DNA of 39,585 bases from Verrucomicrobiia bacterium (GCA_020440025.1 JAGROX010000043.1:65275-104859), one strand, 5' to 3'. Shown: positions 1-7,849, numbered from the stretch's first letter. Notes: generated by a model not told the origin, from the letters alone. Numbers and translations: made by a program.

Positions 1-3000
1 GAAATCGCCGACACCATCGGCAATGCGGTGACCGATCTGGCGCTGTCACGAAATCAGGAAGACATTTTCTCGGAAGCCAATCAGCGGCTCGTGGCCACCA
101 TCGCCGAAGCGGTGGCTCGTGAACTCAAGGAAAAGTCGGTGGATGGCGACACCACGGGCGTGCTTTCCGCTGATGACGTCACCGAAATCATCGAGCGGGC
201 ACTGGTGCGTGGGAATGCTCACGACGTGGCCAAAAGTGTGGTCATTCGTCGCAAGACGGCCGCTGCTCGTCAGGCACATCATGGCAATCCCTCGGAGACA
301 GGAGAACTCGGGCTGGATCTGGCAAAGACCAAGCCGCTTTGCAAAGTCATTCGGCGTTCCGGTGAAGTGGTGGGCTGGAATCCCAACAAGATTGAGGTCG
401 CGGTTCGCAGTGCGTTTTTGTCACTGGGAATGGACTCCGGCCCCGCCGCCGACGTTTCCACGGCACTGACCGAGCGAATCCTGAAAAGTGGTCACGAGTA
501 TATCCACATCGAAGACCTGCAGGACCGGGTGCAGGAAGAGTTGATGAAGCAGGGGCACTACAAGGTTGCCGAAGCCTTCATCCTCTACCGTGCGCATCGT
601 GCCCTCGAGCGTCTCGCCGAACTCAAGACCGCCGCCAAGCGCGAAGGGGATTCCGCTCAGGAGTCCATGATCCTGGTGAAAAACGAGGACGGCAGCAGCT
701 ACCTCTGGGACGGGATCGACCTGAAACGCCGAATCGATTTTGCCATGATCGGTCTCGATCTCTGCCTGACTCAGGATCAGATCGAACACGAACTGCGCCG
801 CGCCTTCTTCTCTGAAATGACAGTGGACGAACTCCGCACCACGGTCATTCTCAATGCGAAGAGCCTCATCGAGAAAGACGCCGACTTCGCCAAGTTCTCC
901 GCCCGCATCCTCCTCACCTACGTCTACGAGGAAGTGCTCGGCTGGGATATCATGCGCGATGGATTTGAAAAACTGCCGGTGTTTCACCGTCGGGCGTTCA
1001 AGACCAACCTCATGCGGGGCATTGAGATCGAGCGTCTCAGTGACAAGTTGCTGGACTACAATCTCGATAAACTGTCCGCCGCCATCGATCCGGCTGCCGA
1101 TCTGGATTTCGACTACCTCGGTATTCAGACTCTCTACGATCGCTACCTCATCGTCGACAAGACCTCGCGTCCGCACAAGCGGCTCGAGACCCCGCAGCTG
1201 TTCTGGATGCGTGTCGCCATGGGACTCTTCATCGCGGAGAAAGAGAATCCCGAAGACAAGATCATCGCCCTCTACAATCTGTATAAAGGTCGCCGCTTCT
1301 GTTCTTCGACGCCGACCCTTTTCAACTCCGGCACGCTCCACTCGCAGCTTTCCTCCTGCTACCTCTACAAGGTCGACGACAGCATCGAGTCCATCATGCA
1401 GCGCGGCATTGCCGAGAACGCCTTCCTTTCCAAATGGGCTGGCGGACTCGGTGGCAGCTGGACCGCCGTTCGCGGCACCGGTGGCTACATCAAAGGCACC
1501 AACGGCGAAAGCCAAGGCGTCATTCCTTTCCTGAAACTGCACAACGACCAGCTCGTGGCGGTGAATCAGGGTGGTAAACGCCGCGGCTCCGGTTGCGCCT
1601 ACCTCGAGACCTGGCACAACGACATTACCGACTTCCTCGAACTGCGGAAAAACACCGGTGACGAGCGCCGTCGCACCCACGACATGAACACGGCGAACTG
1701 GATTCCCGATCTGTTCATGAAACGGATGGAAGCTCGCGAGAACTGGACCCTGTTCCGGTCCAACGAGGCGCCTGACCTTCACGATCTTTACGGCAAAGCC
1801 TTCGAGGCTCGCTATCTCGAGTATGAAGAAATGGGCCGTCGCGGTGAGATCTTCGCCAAGGAAGAGCCCGCCATCGATCTGTGGAAGCGCATGCTCAAGA
1901 TGCTCTTCGAGACCGGTCATCCCTGGATCACGTTCAAAGATCCCTGCAATGTCCGCAGTCCTCAGGATCACGCCGGCGTCATCCACAGCTCCAATCTCTG
2001 CACCGAGATCACGCTGAATACCAGCGATGAGGAAACGGCCGTCTGTAACCTCGGCTCAGTCGTTCTGGAGTCCCATCTCACCGAGGACGGCGAGATCGAT
2101 CATCCGAAACTGCGCGAGACCATCCGGACCGCCGTGCGGGCCTTGGATAATGTCATCGACATCAACTTCTACCCGACCGCTCCGGCCAAGACCGCCAACC
2201 AGCGTCACCGTCCCGTCGGTTTGGGCATCATGGGGCTGCAGAATGCGCTCTACCAGAGGAATACACCGTTCGGCTCCGACGCCGCCGTCGAGTTCAACGA
2301 CGAGTTCATGGAAGCCATCGCCTACTACGCCTACGAGGCCAGCAGCGATCTCGCCGCCGAGCTCGGCAGCTACTCCAGCTACGAGGGCTCCAAATGGGCG
2401 CGCGGACTCATGCCGCTCGACACTCTGGAAATGCTCGAAGACGAGCGGGGCGAAGCCATCGAAGTGCCCCGCGGCAGCAAGATGGACTGGGCCGCGCTTC
2501 GCGAAAAAATCCAGAAGCAGGGAATGCGGAACAGCAACGTGTTGGCCATCGCGCCCACCGCGACCATTTCCAACATCATGGGCAGCACGCCCTGCATCGA
2601 GCCGACTTTCCGGAATCTCTTCGTGAAGGGCAACCTCTCCGGCGACTTCATCGTCCTCAACGGTCACCTCGTTCGCGACTTGAAAAAACTCGGCCTCTGG
2701 GGCGAGGAAATGGTCGAGCGCTTGAAGTATTTCGACGGAGAACTCGCCGACATCGACGAGATCCCCGCCGACATCAAAGCCAAGTATGCCACCGCCTTCT
2801 CGGTCGACTACACCTGGATCATCGAGGCCGCCGCCCGTCGTCAGAAATGGATCGATCAGTCCCAGTCGTTGAACCTCTTCATCGGCACCCCCGACCTGAA
2901 GACCCTGTCCCACATGTATCGGGCCGCCTGGCACAAGGGACTCAAGACCACCTACTACCTACGCAGCATCCAGGCCTCGAACATCGAGAAAGCCACCACC

Positions 3001-3114
3001 AAGGCCCGCAAAGAGCCCGAAGCCAACGGAGCCAAGCAGTACACCGAGCAGGAAAAACTCGTGTGTTCCATCGAAGCCATGAGAAACGGCGAAGAATGCG
3101 AAGCCTGCCAGTGA
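1..3114 (+). CDS. nrdA: Ribonucleoside-diphosphate reductase, large (alpha) subunit, 5' partial
   Basis: Makes deoxyribonucleotides from ribonucleoside diphosphates with a small radical-generating subunit that is not in this window. The frame is open from base 1 (EIADTIGNA before a GTG at 28), so the gene is cut by the window and the GTG is probably internal. Residues encoded by about 1-275 look like the end of one ATP-cone (ending AHDVAKSVVIRRK); a second, complete ATP-cone follows at about 340-600, so at least two tandem allosteric cones are present. Catalytic features: SSC cysteine at 1357, NLCTE at 1993-2007 (Asn, Cys, Glu), partner cysteine in AVCNLG at 2044, the PTATISNI loop and STPCIEP near 2558-2600, and a C-terminal CEAC pair for reduction by thioredoxin or glutaredoxin. 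At over 1037 residues it is long for the family because of the extra cone. The family is secure; the class I subgroup is inferred. Confidence 0.96.
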   Translation, partial: EIADTIGNAVTDLALSRNQEDIFSEANQRLVATIAEAVARELKEKSVDGDTTGVLSADDVTEIIERALVRGNAHDVAKSVVIRRKTAAARQAHHGNPSETGELGLDLAKTKPLCKVIRRSGEVVGWNPNKIEVAVRSAFLSLGMDSGPAADVSTALTERILKSGHEYIHIEDLQDRVQEELMKQGHYKVAEAFILYRAHRALERLAELKTAAKREGDSAQESMILVKNEDGSSYLWDGIDLKRRIDFAMIGLDLCLTQDQIEHELRRAFFSEMTVDELRTTVILNAKSLIEKDADFAKFSARILLTYVYEEVLGWDIMRDGFEKLPVFHRRAFKTNLMRGIEIERLSDKLLDYNLDKLSAAIDPAADLDFDYLGIQTLYDRYLIVDKTSRPHKRLETPQLFWMRVAMGLFIAEKENPEDKIIALYNLYKGRRFCSSTPTLFNSGTLHSQLSSCYLYKVDDSIESIMQRGIAENAFLSKWAGGLGGSWTAVRGTGGYIKGTNGESQGVIPFLKLHNDQLVAVNQGGKRRGSGCAYLETWHNDITDFLELRKNTGDERRRTHDMNTANWIPDLFMKRMEARENWTLFRSNEAPDLHDLYGKAFEARYLEYEEMGRRGEIFAKEEPAIDLWKRMLKMLFETGHPWITFKDPCNVRSPQDHAGVIHSSNLCTEITLNTSDEETAVCNLGSVVLESHLTEDGEIDHPKLRETIRTAVRALDNVIDINFYPTAPAKTANQRHRPVGLGIMGLQNALYQRNTPFGSDAAVEFNDEFMEAIAYYAYEASSDLAAELGSYSSYEGSKWARGLMPLDTLEMLEDERGEAIEVPRGSKMDWAALREKIQKQGMRNSNVLAIAPTATISNIMGSTPCIEPTFRNLFVKGNLSGDFIVLNGHLVRDLKKLGLWGEEMVERLKYFDGELADIDEIPADIKAKYATAFSVDYTWIIEAAARRQKWIDQSQSLNLFIGTPDLKTLSHMYRAAWHKGLKTTYYLRSIQASNIEKATTKARKEPEANGAKQYTEQEKLVCSIEAMRNGEECEACQ

Positions 3115-3142
3115 CGGTGGGCGAGGGGATGCGGGAGGAATC

Positions 3143-3161
3143 GACCTGACCCAGTCAGGTC
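3143..3161. repeat. Small perfect hairpin just after nrdA
   Basis: GACCTGAC, loop CCA, GTCAGGTC: an 8-bp perfect inverted repeat 29 bp after the nrdA stop. It has no T-tract directly behind it, so alone it is not a classical intrinsic terminator. It may protect the mRNA 3' end or act with the terminator 35 bp further on. Confidence 0.5.
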
Positions 3162-3195
3162 CCTTGATCCCCGCTTTTCGAATCAATCAATCACT

Positions 3196-3236
3196 CACCC
3201 CTGTTGGCTTCCCGAGCTGACAGGGGTGTTTTTATT
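3196..3236 (+). terminator. Intrinsic terminator of nrdA
   Basis: CACCCCTGT (3196-3204) pairs perfectly with ACAGGGGTG (3220-3228), giving a 9-bp GC-rich stem with a 15-nt loop, followed at once by TTTTTATT. This is a textbook Rho-independent terminator about 80 bp after the nrdA stop. Confidence 0.88.
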
Positions 3237-3313
3237 GGTGTCTCCTGCCCGCTTCGAAATCGGATCTTTGCGGGGTGTAACGGAGATCCCATGATTCGAT
3301 TCTGAAGCGTCCC

Positions 3314-3439
3314 GTTTCGAATCAACCCTAGGCCGACTCGACTCATGCTGTGTTTGATTAGAATCATCCCCATGCTGAGTCGAGACAAAGCAATCTTGAT
3401 TCGAAACAAAGTCATTTTGATTCGAAACAAAATGAGATT
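3314..3439. repeat. Three 21-bp tandem repeat units plus an inverted copy
   Basis: Three 21-bp units lie head to tail at 3377-3397, 3398-3418 and 3419-3439. They share a GATTCGAAACAAA core (first unit GAGTCGAGACAAA). An inverted core, GTTTCGAATCAA, sits at 3314-3325 and pairs with TTGATTCGAAAC at 3396-3407. Iterated palindrome-containing cores (TTCGAA) upstream of a gene could be protein-binding sites. The rest of 3237-3524 holds no convincing gene. Three degenerate units without spacers do not make a CRISPR. Confidence 0.6.
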
Positions 3440-3581
3440 GTTTTGAATTGGGTTCACAACAGCGTGGAAAAAAATCCAACCATTTGGGAAAATTAGCTTG
3501 TTGGTTTGGGAAAACATTCCTTAAATGTTGGTCGGAGCCGGTCAGGTTTGGCCGGCTATCACCAGGCAACCTCACAAAAGA

Positions 3582-4328
3582 ATGCCCTACTACGATGAAC
3601 CAGGAGTGCGCTGGGACGATCCGTTGATCCGTTGGGACGATCCCCGGACCTACCAGCAAGTCCTGAATGACCAACAGAACCAAACCCCAAGTACCATGTA
3701 TGATGTAGCCCTAGATATCAGCCGACTCAGCGTGCCCGACCTCATCAGCCGCGCCCGCCAGATCAAGGCCGCCACCGAAGCACACGACGACTTCGCCGCA
3801 CTGGCGGATGACCTCACCGCACTCGGCACCGCGATCGACGCATTGGTTGCCGCGCAGAGCGACATGTCCACGGCCAAGGCTGTCGCCACCTCCAAGACCG
3901 AGATTCGCGACACCCAGTTTCTGCCTCCCGTGGTGGCGAAACTGAACGCTCTCGGAATCGAGATCGGCAAAGCCGCCACCAGCGAAGCCGCCGTGGAAGC
4001 CACCACTCTGCGGGTATCGCCCCCACCCGGACCCAAGCCCGTGCCCAGTCAGCCGACGGGTCTGGAGCTGACCTTCGGCGACGAAGACGGAGTGCTGGCG
4101 GGACAGTGCGATGGTCAACCCGGCATCGTTGACTACTACGAGATTCGCTACACTACTGGCGATCCCCTCGGTGACACGCCCGGCTGGCAGTTCGCCGACA
4201 CCAGCAAAAAGAGCCGGTTCGAGCTATCCAGCCTCCCCAGTGGCGAAAAAGTGTGGATCGCCGTCCGCGCCTGCAACGCGCGTGGCAAGAGCCCCTGGAG
4301 CGACCCCGCCTGTAAGCGGGTGCCGTGA
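3582..4328 (+). CDS. Fibronectin type III domain protein
   Basis: A 248-residue protein from the ATG at 3582 (MPYYDEPG); an in-frame ATG at 3525 would add 19 residues that do not resemble the rest. The N-terminus carries a near-duplicated RWDDPLIRWDDP motif, followed by a helical region (about residues 30-150) rich in Ala, Asp and Thr. Residues about 160-248 form a single FN3-like module (PSQPTGLELTF, YYEIRYT, VWIAVRACNARGKSPWSDPA). No signal peptide is seen. I recall similar WDDP-start plus FN3 proteins from Verrucomicrobiota; their function is unknown. A perfect 15-bp hairpin follows the gene. FN3 call likely; role unknown. Confidence 0.75.
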   Translation: MPYYDEPGVRWDDPLIRWDDPRTYQQVLNDQQNQTPSTMYDVALDISRLSVPDLISRARQIKAATEAHDDFAALADDLTALGTAIDALVAAQSDMSTAKAVATSKTEIRDTQFLPPVVAKLNALGIEIGKAATSEAAVEATTLRVSPPPGPKPVPSQPTGLELTFGDEDGVLAGQCDGQPGIVDYYEIRYTTGDPLGDTPGWQFADTSKKSRFELSSLPSGEKVWIAVRACNARGKSPWSDPACKRVP

Positions 4329-4340
4329 ATGCCGCAATCC

Positions 4341-4383
4341 AGACTCAACAGGGTACCGTCACCGACTCTACCCTGTTGAGTCT
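4341..4383 (+). terminator. Perfect 15-bp-stem hairpin after the FN3 gene
   Basis: AGACTCAACAGGGTA (4341-4355) pairs without mismatch with TACCCTGTTGAGTCT (4369-4383) around a 13-nt loop, 12 bp after the FN3 stop. There is no T-run behind it (CCCTCCCC follows), so it is either a non-canonical terminator or an mRNA-stabilising or protein-binding stem. The rest of 4384-4680 contains no gene I can support, only a small CCCGC/GCGGG stem near 4410 and a GAACC/GGTTC stem at 4495-4508. Confidence 0.6.
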
Positions 4384-4573
4384 CCCTCCCCGTCAGCGCT
4401 CGGCAGGCGTTTCCCGCTACCAGCGGGAGCACTGGGAATACTTGGGAGATCTTGATTGCCCGATATTTTAAGCTTTGATATCAGAAATTCGGGTGAACCA
4501 AATGGTTCAGAGATGAAAAACAAAAATTCCGCTCGATTCCCCGCCACACCTTGCCTCCCAATGCCTTGACTTT

Positions 4574-4580
4574 GTTAGAG
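4574..4580 (+). other. Possible left-hand recombination core of the cassette cluster
   Basis: TGACTTTGTTAGAG near 4567-4580 resembles the right ends of the two attC-like sites downstream (TGACT...GTTAG). GTTAGAG fits the GTTRRRY core at all but the last base. It lies 101 bp before the first cassette gene and could be the remnant of an attI or preceding attC site. No convincing left half was found, so this is weak. Confidence 0.25.
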
Positions 4581-4680
4581 AAATCTCGTTTCCTAGCAAA
4601 ACTATCTCACCGTGTTTCGGCAGAAAAATATCGATATACGAGTGGGTAAACCAATACTGTTAGCCTTGGAAAAACCCGAA

Positions 4681-5220
4681 ATGAGAACTCTGACAATACT
4701 ACTCACCTTCCTGATCGTCCCGATTTTCGCTGACGAGAAGTCGCAGAACGATTTACAAAAAATCGAAACAGCACTCGAAGCGAAGCCAGACGATCCGATG
4801 CTTCACTACAAAAAGTGCCAGGCATTGTTCGCATCCGGAAAGGAACAGGAAGCAATCGACCATGCGGCTACAGCGCTCGAAAAGTTCAAAGAAGCTAACG
4901 ATGATCTTTCTTGGATGCTCCTCGGCTCGATCATGACCGAGAAGCACAAAATTGATGTTCATTACAATATGGGCGCAAGCGAGCGTGCAGATCAAAAAAG
5001 AGGAATTGTTCGTCCATATAGTTTCAGAGTCTGGACGAAGACCGACGATCCGGAATTGGTGCGCATACTCGATTTTGAGTTGGGCTACCTCGGTGGGGAA
5101 CTGATGTCTGCCGCAATCGGAGAGATGGTCGAGAACGGTCATGCAAATCTCGGCATTGTCGATCCCGATAGCAAATTTGAGACGATCAAGAAACAAGTGT
5201 TGGCGATCGTCGAAAAATAG
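4681..5220 (+). CDS. Secreted hypothetical protein with a TPR-like helical segment (cassette gene 1)
   Basis: A 179-residue protein starting at ATG 4681; the frame is open further upstream, but MRTLTILLTFLIVPIFA is a clear signal peptide, which fixes the start. Residues about 20-75 look like a TPR pair (ALEAKPDDPMLHYKKCQALF, GKEQEAIDHAATALEKF). The C-terminal half (YNMGASERADQKRG, RPYSFRVWTK, DFELGYLGGELMSAAIGE) matches nothing I can name. It is followed one base after the stop by an attC-like site, as is typical of integron cassettes. Codon use looks more AT-rich than in flanking genes. Function unknown; export to the cell envelope is inferred. Confidence 0.75.
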   Translation: MRTLTILLTFLIVPIFADEKSQNDLQKIETALEAKPDDPMLHYKKCQALFASGKEQEAIDHAATALEKFKEANDDLSWMLLGSIMTEKHKIDVHYNMGASERADQKRGIVRPYSFRVWTKTDDPELVRILDFELGYLGGELMSAAIGEMVENGHANLGIVDPDSKFETIKKQVLAIVEK

Positions 5221-5221
5221 C

Positions 5222-5346
5222 GGCTAACAAGGCGTCGATCGTAAGCCTGATCACGTTCCGAGTTGATCGACTACCTTGATTCGAACCCTTACCCTTTCAT
5301 CGAAACATCGCCCTCAGATCAGGCTACGATGACTCAGACGTTAGTC
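5222..5346 (+). other. attC-like integron recombination site 1
   Basis: Left core GGCTAAC (5222-5228, R'') and right core GTTAGTC (5340-5346, R') are near complementary. Inside them, GATCGTAAGCCTGATC (5237-5252, L'') pairs with GATCAGGCTACGAT (5317-5330, L') with one extra unpaired A, the kind of asymmetry that sets strand choice in attC sites. Length is 125 bp, and it starts one base after the stop of the preceding gene. The CTAACAAGGCG start is typical of attC left ends. Confidence 0.75.
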
Positions 5347-5362
5347 TTCAAAATTGAGAACC

Positions 5363-5716
5363 ATGAACAGAACCAAAGGCAAAGTTTGGATCACATTCCT
5401 GGCGTGTGCGTTCCTCGTGGGATTTATTCCAGTTTGGGCTGAAGACGTTCCCGAGATGACGCTTTCCGTTGAATCCAGGAAAGCCGAAATCAATTGGAAG
5501 TCGTGGAGTACCAACTATGAGCCTCTTCATATCAAGGCCGATAGTGACGAGGCAATCGTCATATTCCGGTTTGAACAACAGCCCGAAGATCCAACGAAAA
5601 TCAGGGTGACGAGTAACGCAGCTGTGTACATTGCAACAGAATCAGGATTCATTCCGATCACCGAACGCGCCAGGCAAAACCCGAAGCCGAACATCAATCC
5701 AAAACGAAGAGACTAG
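5363..5716 (+). CDS. Small secreted hypothetical protein (cassette gene 2)
   Basis: A 117-residue protein from ATG 5363 (MNRTKGKVWIT); a TTG nine bases upstream is a less likely start. Signal peptide: basic N-terminus, hydrophobic ITFLACAFLVGFIPVW, then AED. The mature part is short, acidic then basic, ending PNINPKRRD, with no recognisable domain. It sits between two attC-like sites, with 16 bp between the right core of site 1 and its start, and its stop codon overlaps the left end of site 2, so it fills one gene cassette. Function unknown. Confidence 0.7.
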   Translation: MNRTKGKVWITFLACAFLVGFIPVWAEDVPEMTLSVESRKAEINWKSWSTNYEPLHIKADSDEAIVIFRFEQQPEDPTKIRVTSNAAVYIATESGFIPITERARQNPKPNINPKRRD

Positions 5717-5835
5717 CAAGGCGATGATCGAAACGCCTGCCCCGCGGTGAGCTCAAAGCGCCGTGATCCTTCAACCATCAATCCAGAAGTCGGAGCGCGT
5801 CCCCGGTCAGGCGTAGGATGACTTGATCGTTGGTA
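5711..5835 (+). other. attC-like integron recombination site 2
   Basis: The core-to-core spacing is the same as in site 1 (118 bp from the start of the left core to the start of the right core). Left end GACTAGCAAGGCG matches GGCTAACAAGGCG of site 1. The right end (AGGCGTAGGATGACTTGATCGTTGG) is clearly related to that of site 1. ACGCCTG (5733-5739) pairs with CAGGCGT (5808-5814), again with an offset base on the left arm. The cores are less perfect (left CTAGC, right GTTGGTA), so it may recombine poorly. The left end overlaps the stop of cassette gene 2. Confidence 0.65.
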
Positions 5836-5840
5836 TCAAA

Positions 5841-6371
5841 ATGAAGGTCCGAAAAGCCATACAGAATGATGCAGACGCTATCCGGAGCGTTCATTTGGCG
5901 GCCTTTCCTGAAGGCGAACGTGATCTCATTTCTGACGTGGCAGTCGAGATGCTCTCCGAGGCGGCATCCCCGCCTGTGCTCTCGTTGGTTGCAGAAGTTG
6001 ATGACATCATCGTCGGACACATCGCCTTCAGCCCTGTGACATCAAGCGACACGAAGGAACACCTTGGCTATATCCTCGCACCCCTAGCCGTAAGCCCAAG
6101 TCATCAGAAGCGAGGGATCGCGTCACAACTGATCAATAGTGGCGTTGAGCGTTTATCGGAACTGGGACCGGGAGTTCTCCTTGTATACGGGGATCCGGAC
6201 TTTTACAGCAGGTTCGGATTTGGCGCAGACCGCGGAGAGTGCTACACGCCTCCCTACCAACTCGAATACGCGTTTGGATGGCAGGCGATGGCGTTGGGGG
6301 ATTTCGATTTCCCGTCTTCTGAGATCAGCATTTCCTGTGTGTCTTCTCTTTGTAATCCAGCCCTGTGGTAA
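5841..6371 (+). CDS. GNAT family N-acetyltransferase, YhbS-like (cassette gene 3)
   Basis: A 176-residue cytoplasmic acetyltransferase transferring acetyl from acetyl-CoA to an unknown amine. The fold is readable: MKVRKAIQNDADAIRSVHLAAF (strand 1, helix 1), VLSLVAEVDDIIVGHIAFSPV, motif A LAPLAVSPSHQKRGIASQLI with the QKRGIG-like acetyl-CoA pyrophosphate loop, then VLLVYGDPDFYSRFGF, the YhbS-type GDPxFYxRFGF signature. The start at 5841 lies six bases after the attC site 2 core. Acetyltransferases are common integron cargo. The last ~20 residues (ISISCVSSLCNPALW) look atypical, so the C-terminus may be altered. Confidence 0.88.
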   Translation: MKVRKAIQNDADAIRSVHLAAFPEGERDLISDVAVEMLSEAASPPVLSLVAEVDDIIVGHIAFSPVTSSDTKEHLGYILAPLAVSPSHQKRGIASQLINSGVERLSELGPGVLLVYGDPDFYSRFGFGADRGECYTPPYQLEYAFGWQAMALGDFDFPSSEISISCVSSLCNPALW

Positions 6372-6372
6372 G

Positions 6373-6482
6373 AATCAACAATGCCAACATACGCCTGAGG
6401 CCATGGGTCAGCGAAAATAGGCGGCCCAATTCATGACCGCTCCGCTGGCTTCCGGCGTTTCAGGATGATTGGGTCATTGCCC
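6373..6482 (+). other. Degenerate attC-like site 3 (candidate)
   Basis: Two bases after the GNAT stop lies AATCAAC (6373-6379), a left-core-like heptamer. ACGCCTGAGG (6391-6400) pairs 8 of 10 with CTTCCGGCGT (6449-6458). The right end GGCGTTTCAGGATGATTGGG resembles the site 2 end GGCGTAGGATGACTTG. A shorter palindrome CCCAATTCAT/ATGATTGGG (about 6424-6473) is nested inside. No good GTTRRRY right core is present (ATTGCCC at best), so the site is probably decayed. Confidence 0.35.
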
Positions 6483-6503
6483 CCCTCTGAGGTCGGTCGG
6501 CCC

Positions 6504-7499
6504 CTATTCTTTCGCCTTGGCGCGGGCCTTTTCCATCACCTCGGCGAGGGGCACGGGAGCGCCGCCGCGGCGCTTGCTTTCGTCGGCAGCGGCCATGAAG
6601 GCGAAGATCTCCAGGGTGGTCTCGGCAGAGACGGGCGGTTGTTTGGTGCGGAAAAACTCCATCATGGCCGCCATCTGCTCGGGGTAGGCGCCGCCGGCGG
6701 ATTCTTCGATCACGGCCTTGGAACCGAAGACTTTGACGCCATAGACGGTCTTGGAGGCGCGGGTGCCGATGAGGGTGCCGATTTTTCCGCCTTCCCACAA
6801 ACCGGTGACCACATCGGTGCCCTCGGTGTGGGTGCGGGTGACGCTCTGGCAACCGGTGCCGATGACGGTGAACAGGGCTTCGGTGGGGTGAATGCCATAC
6901 CAGGCGAGGTCCAGGTGATGCTCTTCCAGCGAAGCGGGACCGAAACTGAGGACGGCGGAGATATCGCCGACATCGGCGGCGGCGGCTTTCACCACGCCGG
7001 CGTGGTAGCGGAGATTGGAGGAACTCCACACCGGGGTGCCGTGTTTTTTGGCGAGGTCGAAGATGGTGATGACATCCTCCAGAGTGGCGGCGGCGGGTTT
7101 GTCGATGTAGGTGGGCTTGCCCGCGATGATGCAGGGGCGCGCCTGCTCCAGATGGGGCCGACCGTCGACGCTCTCGATCATGACCACATCGACGTGGGGC
7201 AGCATGGCCTCGATGGTATCGTACATCTTGACGCCGAAGTCTTTACTCAGGGTTTCGACGTAGCCATCGATGCGGGAGACGCTGGATTCAATGTCGGGAC
7301 TGGATTGCGGCACGGCGGCCACGACCTTGGCTTCGTAGGCGTTGGCGGGATCGGCGAGGATCTTGGTGAAGGCGAGGGCGTGTGAGGTATCGAGGCCGAT
7401 CATGCCCACGCGAATGGTGTCCTTTTGATCCTGGCTGATCGCCGAGGAGGTGAAACCGAGGGCCGCGAGCGTGAGAAGTGAGAAAAGTCGTCGTGTCAT
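6504..7499 (-). CDS. Secreted Gfo/Idh/MocA family oxidoreductase
   Basis: A 331-residue NAD(P)-dependent dehydrogenase-like protein. The N-terminus MTRRLFSLLTLAALGFTSSAISQ is an export signal. A Rossmann segment follows with a modified nucleotide loop (RVGMIGLDTSHALAFTKIL rather than GxGxxG). The family motif is read as AGKPTYIDKPAA (about residue 130), with the EKP lysine equivalent as DKP; then a C-terminal beta-sheet domain (HHLDLAWYGIHPTEAL). Substrate unknown, probably a sugar or derivative. Convergent with the cassette cluster. Exported members are common in Verrucomicrobiota and Planctomycetota, often of unproven activity, and the loop change makes cofactor binding uncertain. Confidence 0.88.
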   Translation of the reverse strand: MTRRLFSLLTLAALGFTSSAISQDQKDTIRVGMIGLDTSHALAFTKILADPANAYEAKVVAAVPQSSPDIESSVSRIDGYVETLSKDFGVKMYDTIEAMLPHVDVVMIESVDGRPHLEQARPCIIAGKPTYIDKPAAATLEDVITIFDLAKKHGTPVWSSSNLRYHAGVVKAAAADVGDISAVLSFGPASLEEHHLDLAWYGIHPTEALFTVIGTGCQSVTRTHTEGTDVVTGLWEGGKIGTLIGTRASKTVYGVKVFGSKAVIEESAGGAYPEQMAAMMEFFRTKQPPVSAETTLEIFAFMAAADESKRRGGAPVPLAEVMEKARAKAKE

Positions 7500-7624
7500 G
7501 GGGGAGTTCTAGCGTCCGGATCACGAACCGGGTAGTCCGTGATGCGGCCAACCGTCGCGTGGAGACGCTTCGCCGGCGGCGACGGCAAGGAGATTGCGCC
7601 GTTCGGAAAGCTCTCGAAGTGAAC

Positions 7625-7709
7625 CGTCCCGATGGGACGCCCAGATCAATGCGATTCTCGATACCCGGCTCTAAAGAACCGGGCTACCAATGAATCGTCC
7701 CTACGGGAC
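7625..7709. repeat. REP-like cluster of three short hairpins
   Basis: Within the 350-bp spacer before the histidine kinase lie CGTCCC-GAT-GGGACG (7625-7639), CCCGG...CCGGG (7664-7683, in ACCCGGCTCTAAAGAACCGGGCT) and GTCCC-TAC-GGGAC (7697-7709). The two outer stems are variants of each other (GAAYCGTCCC...GGGAC). The composite resembles dispersed extragenic palindromes of PVC genomes. The remainder of 7500-7849 shows no gene. Confidence 0.55.
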
Positions 7710-7849
7710 ATGGGGCATGCCATTTCCACGAGATCGTGGCGTCTCGCTCGGGAAGCGGGAAAGCGGGAAGAAACCTGGTGATTCCTTACTTTCATCCGGC
7801 TCCATACGAGGCTGGCAAGTCGTCCGGATTTGGCGTTCAATACTGGCAG

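Noticed and set aside
421..1986. Long open frame on the minus strand opposite nrdA
   Set aside because: It is the antisense shadow of a well-recognised gene in GC-rich DNA; the translation has no domain or start signal.
3377..3439. CRISPR array
   Set aside because: Only three degenerate 21-bp units directly abutting with no spacers, and no cas genes in the window.
3195..3683. Minus-strand frame reading through the 21-bp repeats (SNQNDFVSNQDCFVS)
   Set aside because: The repeat length is a multiple of three, which keeps the frame open by itself; it overlaps the terminator and the FN3 gene start, so it is probably not a gene.
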